Translations under genes and position numbers: made by a program
Notes under the pieces: model-generated
What the model was told of the DNA's origin: nothing
What the model saw: the letters and a program-made list of their open reading frames with translations, nothing else
The model's database searches: none
Part shown: positions 41,343-50,155 of the stretch, in pieces
Numbering within the stretch: position 1 is the stretch's first letter
Layout of the letters: each line of letters begins with the position of its first letter
Assembly: GCA_035620615.1 (NCBI GenBank)
Contig: DASPGM010000001.1
Location: 48,220 to 112,219 of the forward strand
Source: CSP1-1 sp035620615
GTDB taxonomy: Archaea; Thermoproteota; Nitrososphaeria; Nitrososphaerales; Nitrosopumilaceae
Length of the DNA: 64,000 nt
Direction of reading: 5' to 3'

Positions 41343-42137
41343 TTGAGTGGGAAACTTTTCATTGTTGGTGTAGGTCCTGGGCATCATGATCATATGACCT
41401 TTCGTGCAAAACAAGCAATTGAAGAAAGTGACACAATTGTAGGTTATGATACCTATGTCAATTTAGTTCAAGATCTAATTGATGGAAAGGATGTATACCG
41501 ATATGCAATGACACAAGAAGTAGAGCGCGCTCAACAATGTATTGATCTTGCTAAAGAAGGGAAAATAGTTTCGCTAGTATCAAGTGGAGATCCGGGAATT
41601 TACGGAATGGCAGGATTAATTTATGAAACTTTGGCAGAATCTGGTTGGGATCCTAAAACTGGATTACCGGTTGAAATAATTCCTGGGGTTTCTGCACTAA
41701 ATTCTTGCTCTTCAATTATTGGTTCACCATTAATGACTGATTTTGCTGTTTTAAGTATGAGTGATCTTTTGGTACCATGGGAAATTATTGTAAAAAGAGT
41801 AGAAGCAGCAGCACAAGGCGATTTTGTAATTGTGATTTATAATCCATCAAGCAAAAAACGAATTCATCAGCTCCAAGATACTCGAAAAATTCTTTTAAAA
41901 TATAGGAAACTTTCTACACCTGTTGCAATAATTAAAGGAGCCTATCGAGAATCTCAGACTGTGGTTCTTACAGATCTAGAAAATTTAGAAAAACATTCTG
42001 ATAAACTAGGAATGATTAGTACAGTAATTGTTGGAAATTCTTCAACATATACTTACAAAGATCTAATGATTAATCCAAGAGGTTACAAATCAAAATACAA
42101 TCTTGGACAATCAAATCCAGAACTAAAAACAAAATAA
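41343..42137 (+). CDS. cobJ: Precorrin-3B C17-methyltransferase (CobJ/CbiH)
   Basis: 264 aa, TTG start. Tetrapyrrole methylase motifs: VGVGPGHHDHMT, SSGDPGIYGM, EIIPGVSALN and YNPSSKKR. These fit CobJ/CbiH, the ring-contraction C17 methyltransferase of cobalamin synthesis. It stands alone, away from cbiE (23523) and bluB (52054), again showing scattered pathway genes. The C-terminus is slightly extended with a basic tail. It is convergent with tyrS (10 bp gap). Confidence 0.92.
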   Translation: MSGKLFIVGVGPGHHDHMTFRAKQAIEESDTIVGYDTYVNLVQDLIDGKDVYRYAMTQEVERAQQCIDLAKEGKIVSLVSSGDPGIYGMAGLIYETLAESGWDPKTGLPVEIIPGVSALNSCSSIIGSPLMTDFAVLSMSDLLVPWEIIVKRVEAAAQGDFVIVIYNPSSKKRIHQLQDTRKILLKYRKLSTPVAIIKGAYRESQTVVLTDLENLEKHSDKLGMISTVIVGNSSTYTYKDLMINPRGYKSKYNLGQSNPELKTK

Positions 42138-42147
42138 TCAAATTTTT

Positions 42148-43197
42148 TCAAACACTTTTTTTTATGGTTTGGAAAAGTTCATCATTAATTGTTAATTTTT
42201 CACGAATGGGACTAATTATTTTTATTAAATAATTTCCAACCATCTTTTTTAGGTCAGATGGATGTAACTTTTTTTGTGCAAAATCAGATTCTAACTGAGA
42301 AGAATTTGTATACACAACGTTTCCTCCAAATTTTTCTGGACGTTCTAGATGAATTTCTTTGAATTCATGAAAAATCACATGTTTTGTAATTTCTAATAAT
42401 GGATTATTATCAATATTTCCTTCTTCACACCACGCTTTTTTAATTTTTGAATTTATCTCATTATCTGAATCATGAATGAATATTCCTGAATTGGGATCTG
42501 TTTTGCTCATTTTACCTAGAATTTTTGATTCCTTTGATGCAGTAGATGGTTCTGAAAGTCCTGGGAGTAGCTTGTGATGAACTGCAATTGGAACCTTCCA
42601 TTTCATTTTGGGAAAAACTTCTCTAACTAGCATGTGAATTTTACGTTGATCCATTCCTGCATGAACAATATCTAAATCTAAAGAATGAATATCTACTGCT
42701 TGCATTGGGGGATAAAGTAGTTTAGCTAGGTCCACTTTTTCTTCATTTTCAGAACGACCCATTATTGTAAGAGTTCTCATAGTTCTGGCAAGTGACATAT
42801 GTTTTGTGAATTTAACAAATTCAAACCAATAGTCTTTTTTTGAATCATAAAGCTCAGAACCTAATACGATCTTAACACCTGGACAGACAAGTTTGAAAGC
42901 ATCAGCATAGTACTTTGATACTTTAGCAATTGTATCCCAATCTCCTCCCAGCTTATCATTAATTAGAGTGTGCCAATCTGCCAAAAATATAGTACAATCT
43001 ACTCCAGCCTTTGTAAAATCATTAATCTTAAATCCAGTACTAATCAAGCTACCAAGATGTAAAAATCCAGAAATTTCTAAACCAATGTAGTGCTTTGGTT
43101 TAGAGTTTGTTTTTAATAATTCCATTAATTCATCTTGTGTTACAATTTCTTCAGTAGGTGATTTTGCAATTAAATCAAATTTTTCTGTAACATCCAA
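42148..43197 (-). CDS. tyrS: Tyrosine--tRNA ligase
   Basis: 349 aa, archaeal/eukaryotic type. The class I HIGH motif is represented by FLHLGS, the KMSKS motif by GKMSKTDP. Tyr-specific features include YIGLEISGFLHLG, FLADWHTLIND, and the Q/D pair in MQAVDIHSLDLDIVHAGMDQRK (given in parts). TrpRS is the close alternative, but length and the DIVHAGMDQRKIH block favour TyrRS. It charges tRNA-Tyr in the cytosol. Confidence 0.92.
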   Translation of the reverse strand: MDVTEKFDLIAKSPTEEIVTQDELMELLKTNSKPKHYIGLEISGFLHLGSLISTGFKINDFTKAGVDCTIFLADWHTLINDKLGGDWDTIAKVSKYYADAFKLVCPGVKIVLGSELYDSKKDYWFEFVKFTKHMSLARTMRTLTIMGRSENEEKVDLAKLLYPPMQAVDIHSLDLDIVHAGMDQRKIHMLVREVFPKMKWKVPIAVHHKLLPGLSEPSTASKESKILGKMSKTDPNSGIFIHDSDNEINSKIKKAWCEEGNIDNNPLLEITKHVIFHEFKEIHLERPEKFGGNVVYTNSSQLESDFAQKKLHPSDLKKMVGNYLIKIISPIREKLTINDELFQTIKKSV

Positions 43198-43230
43198 ATC
43201 AAAACAGATTTGAAATTTAGTCCTATAAAG

Positions 43231-43791
43231 TTACGTATCTAAATTCTTTCTTGGCTTCGTACTAAGATAAAATGCATGTGAACTTATTATAAATCCAACA
43301 AGAAACATTTTTGTTGCAAAAATTAGATTCCATGGTCTATTTTGATCTGGATAGGCTACAGTCAACGAATCAATATCTGGGACATGACCATCAATTATTC
43401 CTGCAGTAATCTGAGCATTAAGAACTGTAAAATTATACAAAACTTCGTATAAAGTAATTATTGCAAATCCCAATAACATGAGTTGAAGTAAGGCCATTTT
43501 CCAAGTCATCAACTTGGTAGTCTTCTTCCATCCAATTCTTGAAACACAATACCAGCCAATTATTGTTGAAAAAAATAGCCAAGTTGTAAGTTTCGCAAAA
43601 TTTTCAAAAGGAACTTCAGTTTTTACTAAAACCTCTCCCATGACATATTCCCCATTTTCAACCCATTCAACATACATGGCATAGAATCCATATGCAGTTA
43701 TAGACAGCATTAAGAAAGCACAGACGTAAAATATGTAAAGAAAAACCTTGTATCCAGTGTCTGATTCTTGTAAATGACGACGTTCCATCAT
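43231..43791 (-). CDS. Four-helix integral membrane protein, unknown function
   Basis: 186 aa with four transmembrane helices (about residues 16-40, 67-85, 95-120 and 158-178). A soluble loop of about 40 residues after helix 3 contains DGHVPDIDSLTVAYPDQNRP. The short N-terminus (MMERRHLQESDTG) is polar. No named family is recognised. It lies 33 bp upstream of tyrS on the same strand. Confidence 0.65.
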   Translation of the reverse strand: MMERRHLQESDTGYKVFLYIFYVCAFLMLSITAYGFYAMYVEWVENGEYVMGEVLVKTEVPFENFAKLTTWLFFSTIIGWYCVSRIGWKKTTKLMTWKMALLQLMLLGFAIITLYEVLYNFTVLNAQITAGIIDGHVPDIDSLTVAYPDQNRPWNLIFATKMFLVGFIISSHAFYLSTKPRKNLDT

Positions 43792-43870
43792 GTCATTTTC
43801 CTAATAGGGTGATAAAAATTCATAGAAAATTCAAATGAGGTTTATTAAAGTAATTAATAACAAATCTGCT

Positions 43871-44959
43871 ATGAAAATTCCAATAAATATTCCTGTTCTT
43901 GGAAAAGAAGAATTAAAAGAAGTAAGCTCAATTTTGCGAGATGGCTCATTAACTTCTGCGGCAAATATTGGCGGGAAAAAAGTTCAAGAATTTGAAAAAT
44001 TAGCTTCAACTTTTGTTAAATCAAAATATGCAGTAGCGGTGAATTCAGGAACAGCTGCATTACAGGCTGCCCTATATGTTCATAATTTAAAAGCTGGAGA
44101 CGAGGTTCTTTTACCATCTTTTACTTTTGTTGCTACAGCTAATGCAGTAGTTTCGGTTGGAGCTAAGCCAGTTTTTGTTGATATACTCAAGGATAATTAT
44201 ACGATGGATCCAAATGATTTGAAAAAAAAGATTACAAAAAAATCTAAGCTAATTTTGCCAGTACATCTTTATGGAAATGTAGCATACATGGATCAAATAA
44301 TTGAAATAGCAAAAAAAAATAATTTAAAAATTATTGAAGATGCTGCACAATCCTTGGGTTCTACTTACAAAGGAAAACATACGGGAACTTTTTCTGATTT
44401 GGGTTGTTATAGCTTGTATCCAGCAAAAGTTATGACTGCAGGTGAAGGAGGATTTATAGTAACAAATTCTAAAAATCTTTTTGATAAACTACGCATGATT
44501 AGAAATCATGGAATGTTACATGGATATGATACTAGAATTTTTGGATTAAATTTACGTTTACCTGAAATTAGTGCAGCTATTGCCAAAATACAAATAAAAA
44601 AATTACCAAATTTCTTACTTAAAAGAAGGAAAAATGCAAAAATTCTCTCAGAATTAATTTCAGATCTTGATATTAAATTACCACAAGAAAGGAGATATGA
44701 GAAAGTTAATTGGTATCTATATACGATTGAAGTAAACAATAGACAAAAATTATTAAAAAAATTAAATTCTAAAGGAATTGGTGCTGCTGCTTACTATCCT
44801 ATTCCTATTCATAAAACCCCTTTTTATAATAAAAAAATAAAATTACCATTTACCGACAGGGCGGCATCTCGTGTACTATCATTACCAATTCATCCGATGG
44901 TATCTACAAAAAATATAGAATTTATTGCAAAAGCTGTTCATGAATCATTAAAAAAATGA
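43871..44959 (+). CDS. DegT/DnrJ/EryC1 family aminotransferase
   Basis: 362 aa from the ATG at 43871 (MKIPINIPVLGKEELKEV); the upstream ATG at 43835 adds 12 residues with no family match. Motifs: AVNSGTAALQAAL, LPSFTFVATANAV, IIEDAAQSLGS, and the PLP lysine in YPAKVMTAGEGGF. Such enzymes transaminate nucleotide-linked keto-sugars for surface glycans. No sugar-nucleotide neighbours are present; instead the stop overlaps the start of an MtrA-like gene by 4 bp. Confidence 0.9.
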   Translation: MKIPINIPVLGKEELKEVSSILRDGSLTSAANIGGKKVQEFEKLASTFVKSKYAVAVNSGTAALQAALYVHNLKAGDEVLLPSFTFVATANAVVSVGAKPVFVDILKDNYTMDPNDLKKKITKKSKLILPVHLYGNVAYMDQIIEIAKKNNLKIIEDAAQSLGSTYKGKHTGTFSDLGCYSLYPAKVMTAGEGGFIVTNSKNLFDKLRMIRNHGMLHGYDTRIFGLNLRLPEISAAIAKIQIKKLPNFLLKRRKNAKILSELISDLDIKLPQERRYEKVNWYLYTIEVNNRQKLLKKLNSKGIGAAAYYPIPIHKTPFYNKKIKLPFTDRAASRVLSLPIHPMVSTKNIEFIAKAVHESLKK

Positions 44960-45438
44960 ACATAATAGGAAATATTTTTGGAGAGGTTTGTAAAACTCTA
45001 TTTCCAATTCCTGAAGAAGTATATTTAGGAAATCCAAATTCTTCAATTTCAATATGTACCATATCAAGCATTCATTTGTTAAAAAAAATTGCAAATTCTG
45101 AATTAATGAATGATATAGCCTTGGTAGGAAGACTTTTTTCTGAAAATAAAGGAATTGATTCCATAATTCGTTATGTCAATTCAAATCCATCTTTAAAAAC
45201 AATAATACTTTGTGGAAATGATGTGTTTGGACATAACCCAGGGGATTCCCTCTTAGCTTTATACAAATATGGTATTGATAATAAAGGTAGAATAATCCAC
45301 TCATCTGGTTCTGATCCAGTTCTCAGCGTTTCATCTGATGAAGTAAAAAAATTTCAAAATAAGATTAGATTAATTGATAAGATTGGCCTCATCAACTTGA
45401 GTGAAATAAAAAATTTAGTTAAGTCAATTAAGGATTAA
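44956..45438 (+). CDS. MtrA-like protein (tetrahydromethanopterin methyltransferase subunit A domain)
   Basis: 160 aa, no transmembrane helix. IILCGNDVFGHNPGDSLLALYKYGID followed by GRIIHSSGSDPVLSVSSDE, taken in parts, matches the cobamide-binding domain of MtrA, including His in the GH motif near residue 97. In methanogens MtrA carries the corrinoid of the Mtr complex; the other Mtr subunits and methanogenesis genes are absent here. It may be a stand-alone corrinoid or pterin protein. It is coupled by ATGA overlap to the DegT aminotransferase gene. Confidence 0.75.
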   Translation: MNIIGNIFGEVCKTLFPIPEEVYLGNPNSSISICTISSIHLLKKIANSELMNDIALVGRLFSENKGIDSIIRYVNSNPSLKTIILCGNDVFGHNPGDSLLALYKYGIDNKGRIIHSSGSDPVLSVSSDEVKKFQNKIRLIDKIGLINLSEIKNLVKSIKD

Positions 45439-45767
45439 TATCCATTTCTCTGTCTATCTCTATTAATTTCATTTTTTCTTTTGTATTCGTTTAGAATATC
45501 ATCAGGTGATAATTTTAATTCTAGTGATGCTTGGATCACAAAATGCCAAATATCAATTAATTCCTCCTTTGCTTCTGCTTCATTAAATTCAGTGGGTTTT
45601 TTCCACCACTTCCAATTCGTAGTTCGTTGTAATTCAATTGCCTCATGAATTATGGCAGTACACAATGCAGCAATCCGTCCTTCAACATCATTTGGATATC
45701 TTTTAAGATCCATCATATTTTCAAGGCCCTTTTGCAGTTCAAATATAGAATCTAATTTATCCTTCAT
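45435..45767 (-). CDS. dUTPase-like all-alpha NTP pyrophosphohydrolase (MazG superfamily)
   Basis: 110 aa. It contains EAIELQRTTNWKWWKKP and EELIDIWHFVIQASLEL, the E-x3-E and E-x2-D metal-binding helices of dimeric dUTPases and MazG-like enzymes. It probably hydrolyses dUTP to dUMP to keep uracil out of DNA. Other NTP substrates cannot be excluded. The 3' end overlaps the MtrA-like gene by 4 bp (convergent). Confidence 0.8.
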   Translation of the reverse strand: MKDKLDSIFELQKGLENMMDLKRYPNDVEGRIAALCTAIIHEAIELQRTTNWKWWKKPTEFNEAEAKEELIDIWHFVIQASLELKLSPDDILNEYKRKNEINRDRQRNGY

Positions 45768-45799
45768 AAGGACGGTTTTAATTTAGCACCTATAACTTT

Positions 45800-46693
45800 T
45801 CAGAAACGAATCATTTTCTCATATTTTTTTAGTCTTTTTAAAATTTGATTTTGGTTTAGATTTAAAACACCGTCTATTCCATATTTTTCAACAGCAAATG
45901 ACCCTAAAACGTTACCAAAAATTACTGCTTTTTTAATATTTGAAAGATTTACATTTTTTTTACTGGCCAAATAACCAATCATTGCACCTGCAAATGAATC
46001 TCCTGCACCTGTAGGATCCACAATATCTTCAAGTGAAAAAGCAACTGAAGGAAAAATTACATCATCATAGAATAGAAGTGAACCATGTTCTCCTTTTTTT
46101 ATAACCACATATTTTGCCCCCCAATTCATTATTTTTTTTGCACATTTTATCAAATTGTGTTCTTTTGTTAGTAGTTTAGCTTCTTCATCATTAATAACCA
46201 CTGCATCTACTGATTTTATCATTTTAATTACCGACGATTTTTTGTTGGCAATCCAAAATTCGATAGTATCACACATTGAAAATTTCACTTTATCAAATTC
46301 CTTAATTAAAGCAGCATTTTGGTCAGGATCATTATTCGCAAGATATACAAATTCTGATTTTTTATATTCGTCAGGTACGTGGGGCTTAAAATCTCCTAAA
46401 ACGTTAAGATCTGTTTTTAGCGTAGTTCTTTGGCTTAAAGTCTCATCATATTTTCCATCATAACGGAAAGTCTTTCCATTTTTAATGGTAAATCCACGCA
46501 GATCAAGATTTTTTAAAAGAATTTCATGATATTTTTTGGGAAAATCTTTTCCAACTACAGCAATTAATCCTGGCTTTACAAAATAACTTGCAGATATGCT
46601 TGCATAAGTTGCAGCACCACCTAATACATTTTTTAATATCTTGTCTGGAGTTCGAATTGTATCAAGAGCTGTAGAACCAAAAACTGTTAACAC
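45800..46693 (-). CDS. PfkB-family carbohydrate/nucleoside kinase
   Basis: 297 aa. It has the N-terminal GGAATYASISASYF and the C-terminal anion-hole and base motif DPTGAGDSFAGAMIG. The DTIEFWIANKKS segment and AVVINDEEAKLLT fit adenosine/ribokinase-like members. The substrate is not defined by sequence. It is followed 32 bp downstream by the dUTPase-like gene on the same strand. Confidence 0.88.
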   Translation of the reverse strand: MLTVFGSTALDTIRTPDKILKNVLGGAATYASISASYFVKPGLIAVVGKDFPKKYHEILLKNLDLRGFTIKNGKTFRYDGKYDETLSQRTTLKTDLNVLGDFKPHVPDEYKKSEFVYLANNDPDQNAALIKEFDKVKFSMCDTIEFWIANKKSSVIKMIKSVDAVVINDEEAKLLTKEHNLIKCAKKIMNWGAKYVVIKKGEHGSLLFYDDVIFPSVAFSLEDIVDPTGAGDSFAGAMIGYLASKKNVNLSNIKKAVIFGNVLGSFAVEKYGIDGVLNLNQNQILKRLKKYEKMIRF

Positions 46694-46705
46694 AATTTCT
46701 TCAAA

Positions 46706-47179
46706 CTAATTTTGATGTATAAATTCTCTTGCTTGTTCATCAGAAGGAAAGTATACGAAAGGAATCTCTATTGACATAAAAATAATATCGTACTTTGTAA
46801 CTCCGCTAATTTTTACTGTTGAAGATTGTGATTCCTGAGTTTCATTATCTTCGAGATAAGTTCCCTTGGCTATTGCTTTACTTAATGGAGGAAGAACAAA
46901 TGGGTCTAGAACTCCCTCAGCAGTTTTTATATCATTAACGAAAATCATAAAATTTGTTTTCCCTGCATTAAGAATTAACAATGAAGGATTGTTAAATTCC
47001 AATTGAATATTATAGATCGAACCTGCATCATTTTTTTCTAAAAATTCGTTTTCAATGACAACGGCTCCAATAAGAGATATAGCTAAATATTGTGAATATC
47101 CAAAAATAGCCACACCTATCAAAACTAACACTATAATGACCACTTTTCTAGATGCTCTCATAGGATACCTTGTAAACAT
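46706..47179 (-). CDS. Membrane-anchored LEA14-like protein
   Basis: 157 aa with an N-terminal transmembrane helix (about residues 11-33, VVIIVLVLIGVAIFGY) and an external beta domain: NIQLEFNNPSLLILNAGKTNFMIFVND in parts, then LPPLSKAIAKGTYLE. Strand order suggests a LEA14/WHy-type immunoglobulin-like fold. A similar architecture is encoded at 52941-53420. It starts 12 bp upstream of the PfkB kinase gene. Confidence 0.6.
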   Translation of the reverse strand: MFTRYPMRASRKVVIIVLVLIGVAIFGYSQYLAISLIGAVVIENEFLEKNDAGSIYNIQLEFNNPSLLILNAGKTNFMIFVNDIKTAEGVLDPFVLPPLSKAIAKGTYLEDNETQESQSSTVKISGVTKYDIIFMSIEIPFVYFPSDEQAREFIHQN

Positions 47180-47294
47180 TAGTTTTTTAATCTATTAGGG
47201 GAAAAAACACGCTAAGATGTGTAAAAGTTTTGATATCTTCTTTAAGCTACTTAGAGCTAACAGAATAAATCAATTCTTACCCAAAAAAAATTAG

Positions 47295-47789
47295 ATGGCA
47301 AAGATAAAGCTGAAATTTGGAGAAAATGAAATCGAGATTGAATCTAGAGATTTTTATGTAGATAACAAAACTCTAGGAGAAGTCATTGATAGTGTTGCAA
47401 CGTATATGGAAGAAAATAGGGCAAGAATAATTTATGATGAAAGATCTCCCGAACTTCAGATTAATAACCAAAACAGTTTCCGTTCAAATGTAAACTACTT
47501 AAAAACACTGGAAAATGCCGAGTTATATGAACCTGAATTTAATCCTCCAATGACTATCTTTGTTGATGAAATAAAAGAGAAGATCCATCTCTTAGAAGAA
47601 AAATCATTTTTTAATCAACCAAGAACAGTGTCTGACACTGTTAATGCACTACTAGGGCAAGGATGGTCTGCTAGTCCACTTCTTGTATCTAAAATCCTTT
47701 CAAAGATGGCATTTAATAAAGAAATTTTAAAAAATTCCCAAGATAATAGAAGTTATTATTTGGCAAAAGAAGCACTGCTAACTAATTAG
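47295..47789 (+). CDS. Protein of unknown function
   Basis: 164 aa, soluble. The N-terminus is beta-rich (AKIKLKFGENEIEIESRDFY), the middle is acidic helix, and the C-terminal third (TVNALLGQGWSASPLLVSKIL...NRSYYLAKEALL) resembles a small winged helix with a helix-turn-helix. It may be a DNA-binding or scaffold protein. The family is not recognised. Its tail overlaps a convergent zinc-ribbon gene by 8 bp. Confidence 0.6.
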   Translation: MAKIKLKFGENEIEIESRDFYVDNKTLGEVIDSVATYMEENRARIIYDERSPELQINNQNSFRSNVNYLKTLENAELYEPEFNPPMTIFVDEIKEKIHLLEEKSFFNQPRTVSDTVNALLGQGWSASPLLVSKILSKMAFNKEILKNSQDNRSYYLAKEALLTN

Positions 47790-47967
47790 AACTATAATTG
47801 CAAATTTTACAATTTTCAAACACTTCTCCTTCCAGATGGTCAAAGTGTGTGTGACATTTTTCACAAGTATGATGCATATCAAAATATCCGTCTTTTTCAA
47901 TATTTCCTACACGATTTGATTTAAGACTAGTACTTTTACATTTGATACAATGACAACCACATTCCAT
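47782..47967 (-). CDS. Small zinc-ribbon-like protein
   Basis: 61 aa, ATG start. It is unusually Cys/His-rich: CGCHCIKC, HHTCEKCHTHFDH and CKIC give three C-x2-C units plus several His, enough for two zinc sites. It overlaps the 164-aa gene by 8 bp (convergent). The function is unknown; similar short zinc proteins are encoded at 48028, 50650 and 63832. Confidence 0.65.
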   Translation of the reverse strand: MECGCHCIKCKSTSLKSNRVGNIEKDGYFDMHHTCEKCHTHFDHLEGEVFENCKICNYSSN

Positions 47968-48027
47968 AAAATCAATTTTTATTGTATCTGATAATGTATG
48001 TATAGTTGTTGGATTCTTTGATTTACA

Positions 48028-48183
48028 GTGGCTAAAAAAAGAGAAATACCACTAGAAATTGATGATCACTTCAAGTTATTTGGAAAAGAGCCATGGGAAG
48101 TTGATTATGGTGAAAAATGCCCTCTATGTAATGTTAGAATTGACGAATATGGGTTTTGTTCATGTGGTTCGGGTGGAGATTAA
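48028..48183 (+). CDS. Small 51-aa protein with C-terminal zinc ribbon half
   Basis: GTG start; the protein is MAKKREIPLEIDDHF...EKCPLCNVRIDEYGFCSCGSGGD. The CPLC and CSC cysteines give four or five possible zinc ligands. The stop is at 48181-48183, overlapping the convergent gene by 24 bp. The PWEVDYGEKCP segment and the regular spacing look conserved rather than random, but I do not recognise the family. Confidence 0.6.
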   Translation: MAKKREIPLEIDDHFKLFGKEPWEVDYGEKCPLCNVRIDEYGFCSCGSGGD

Positions 48184-49071
48184 TCTATTTTTAAATTGTA
48201 ATCCAATAACAATTGCAATTCCAATAAAAAGTGGTGCTAATAATGGAAATTCTGGTACTACTGTTGTTCCAATAATCTGTATTGTTCCAGAAGTTTGTGG
48301 TCTAATATTTAGCCACTGATGAGTTTGATTTGAAAAAAATTCTTGTTTTAAAATTTTTTGATCTCCAAGATATACTTCATATGGATTCCATAAAAGTTCT
48401 AAAGGAATAATCAATGTAATCAATTGATTATCCTCATTAACATCAAAGCTAATGCTTTTTGCAGACTGGTTAAACTTTAATGAGGAAATATCAGTAAGTG
48501 TTCTAATTCCTACATTGAATTTTTTATTTTGCCATGTTACTTCATTAGATTTGGTAGCTTGTTCTAAAACATATTCAATTTTTGCATCACAACCATGACA
48601 TGTAATTCCTTTAGCATCTTGTAACATAACTGGACTATTATTTACATAAACTAGATCTAAACTTTCTGGAAGAATAAATGTAGTAGTTTCTAAGTAAAGA
48701 AAATTCCATGTCAACATTCCATTATTATTATAAAGTACATCATGTAAATCATATTCAATTACCGCATTATTTTTTGATGGAAAAATTGTAATCCCTGTTG
48801 AATTTTCAAATCCGGTAATGCCATATTCAATTTCATTTCCATTAATGTCATTCACTTTTAGATTGGAAAGTGTTCCTTCTATTGTGTTGACTTGTACGGT
48901 GGTTTTACTAATATGAATTTCATGAAGAACATGAACATCACCTTTATCATTTATTGTGATTTTAACTAATTTTTGGTCAGCAGGAGTTCCAAAGCTAATC
49001 TGGGCTGAAATTATTGGTATTGATGAAATAATTACTAATGCTAGTAAGGAACAAATAATTTTCTTCAACAA
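48160..49071 (-). CDS. Secreted protein with PEF-type C-terminal sorting signal
   Basis: 303 aa. It has a signal peptide (about 1-23), a long beta-rich ectodomain, and at the C-terminus VVPEFPLLAPLFIGIAIVIG followed by basic FKNRLIS: a PEF motif, one hydrophobic helix and a basic cluster. This is the tripartite form of thaumarchaeal PEFG-CTERM signals processed by an archaeosortase. A CHGC motif (near residue 157) may form a disulphide or bind metal. It is encoded downstream of the cytosolic cyclophilin gene by 7 bp. The ectodomain function is unknown. Confidence 0.75.
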   Translation of the reverse strand: MLKKIICSLLALVIISSIPIISAQISFGTPADQKLVKITINDKGDVHVLHEIHISKTTVQVNTIEGTLSNLKVNDINGNEIEYGITGFENSTGITIFPSKNNAVIEYDLHDVLYNNNGMLTWNFLYLETTTFILPESLDLVYVNNSPVMLQDAKGITCHGCDAKIEYVLEQATKSNEVTWQNKKFNVGIRTLTDISSLKFNQSAKSISFDVNEDNQLITLIIPLELLWNPYEVYLGDQKILKQEFFSNQTHQWLNIRPQTSGTIQIIGTTVVPEFPLLAPLFIGIAIVIGLQFKNRLISTRTT

Positions 49072-49078
49072 GAACCTT

Positions 49079-49555
49079 CTATTCTATACTAATATGTAGC
49101 ATTTTTGCTTCTGTCAGGGGACAATCATTTTTATCTTTTGGAAGGTTTACTATTTTATCAGCATTTTCAATTCCCTCAATTACCTCCCCAAAAGCAGTAT
49201 ACTGCCTATCAAGAAATGTGCTATCTGTTGTAACAATAAAAAATTGTGAACCAGCACTATCTGGATCCGTTGCTCTTGCCATGGAAACTACACCACGAAG
49301 GTGTGATCTGGGATTAAATTCTGCTTTTATAGTATAACCTGGTCCTCCTGTTCCCCACTTACTTTTATCAGAATTCTTTGAATTAGGATCTCCCCCTTGA
49401 ATCATGAACCCAGGAATTACACGGTGAAATAAGGTTCCATCATAAAAGCCTGATTTTGCTAATTTTATAAAATTTCTTACAGTTTCAGGAGCAATTTCAG
49501 GAAGTAGATTTAAGATAATTTTTCCATGCGTAGTTTCTATAATTGCTTTAGTCAC
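49079..49555 (-). CDS. Peptidyl-prolyl cis-trans isomerase, cyclophilin type
   Basis: 158 aa, no signal peptide. FHRVIPGFMIQGGDP, AGSQFFIV and the WGTGGPGYTIKAEF segment define a single-domain cyclophilin. It is cytosolic and accelerates proline isomerisation. The exported paralogue at 24783-26312 shares these motifs with added C-terminal domains. It lies upstream of the PEF-signal protein and is probably co-transcribed with it. Confidence 0.95.
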   Translation of the reverse strand: MTKAIIETTHGKIILNLLPEIAPETVRNFIKLAKSGFYDGTLFHRVIPGFMIQGGDPNSKNSDKSKWGTGGPGYTIKAEFNPRSHLRGVVSMARATDPDSAGSQFFIVTTDSTFLDRQYTAFGEVIEGIENADKIVNLPKDKNDCPLTEAKMLHISIE

Positions 49556-49787
49556 TTTTTGAATTATTTACAATTTTATCATAAGAGTCTTTGGAATTTT
49601 AGATGGTATATCTAAACGATCACAAGATAAAACGACTTTGAAATTTTTGCCTTGTCGCACAAATTTGAATTAATATTCTTTGCTATGAAATTTACAAGTC
49701 ATAAATACATTTCAATATCTATTTTTAAGAAAGCCTAAATCTTTCCCTGAAATTTAAACTTACCAAAAACTGTAGAAAGAAAATAGT

Positions 49788-49796
49788 CTTATATAG
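49788..49796 (+). promoter_or_regulatory. TATA-like box of the 81-aa helix-turn-helix gene
   Basis: CTTATATAG ends 21 bp before the GTG at 49818, supporting a leaderless transcript that starts at a GTG codon. Confidence 0.45.
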
Positions 49797-49817
49797 AACA
49801 ATTAAAAATTAGAATCC

Positions 49818-50063
49818 GTGAATCGCACAAACCAAAGTACGATTATTAAACAAGCCATCAATTCTTATCTTGACAAAGGACTAACTGATAAGCAGGACAT
49901 TTACAGTAAAGTCGTAGAAGAATTAGGTGTACCAAGACCAACTGTTAGAAGAGTAGCAAGAGATCTAAGAAATGAGCTTGTGGAAAAAATTCAGATTTTA
50001 CAATCAGAGATTCCAAAACCCACCGGAACATATACTGAAGTAATTGCCGAAAAGCAAGAATAA
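49818..50063 (+). CDS. Small helix-turn-helix protein
   Basis: 81 aa, GTG start. The helices DKQDIYSKVVEELGVPRPTVRRVARDL form a clear helix-turn-helix (about 20-50; quoted from the start of the first helix to the end of recognition). A short tail ends in EKQE. It probably binds DNA as a dimer. Targets are unknown. It has its own promoter and no operon partner before 50156. Confidence 0.7.
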   Translation: MNRTNQSTIIKQAINSYLDKGLTDKQDIYSKVVEELGVPRPTVRRVARDLRNELVEKIQILQSEIPKPTGTYTEVIAEKQE

Positions 50064-50155
50064 AACCCCTGGATTTCCACTTTTTCTTCTTTCTCTAGAT
50101 ATCAGAAATAAATTTTAACATTAACTGTTATATTCTAGAATTTTTTGAATAGATT

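Noticed and set aside
41343..42137. A cobalamin riboswitch near the B12 genes
   Set aside because: The regions before cobJ, cbiE and bluB are only a few tens of bases long and show no B12-box-like structure.
49556..49817. A small gene in the 262-bp gap after the cyclophilin
   Set aside because: The longest frame I see is 17 codons; the rest is AT-rich promoter-like sequence.
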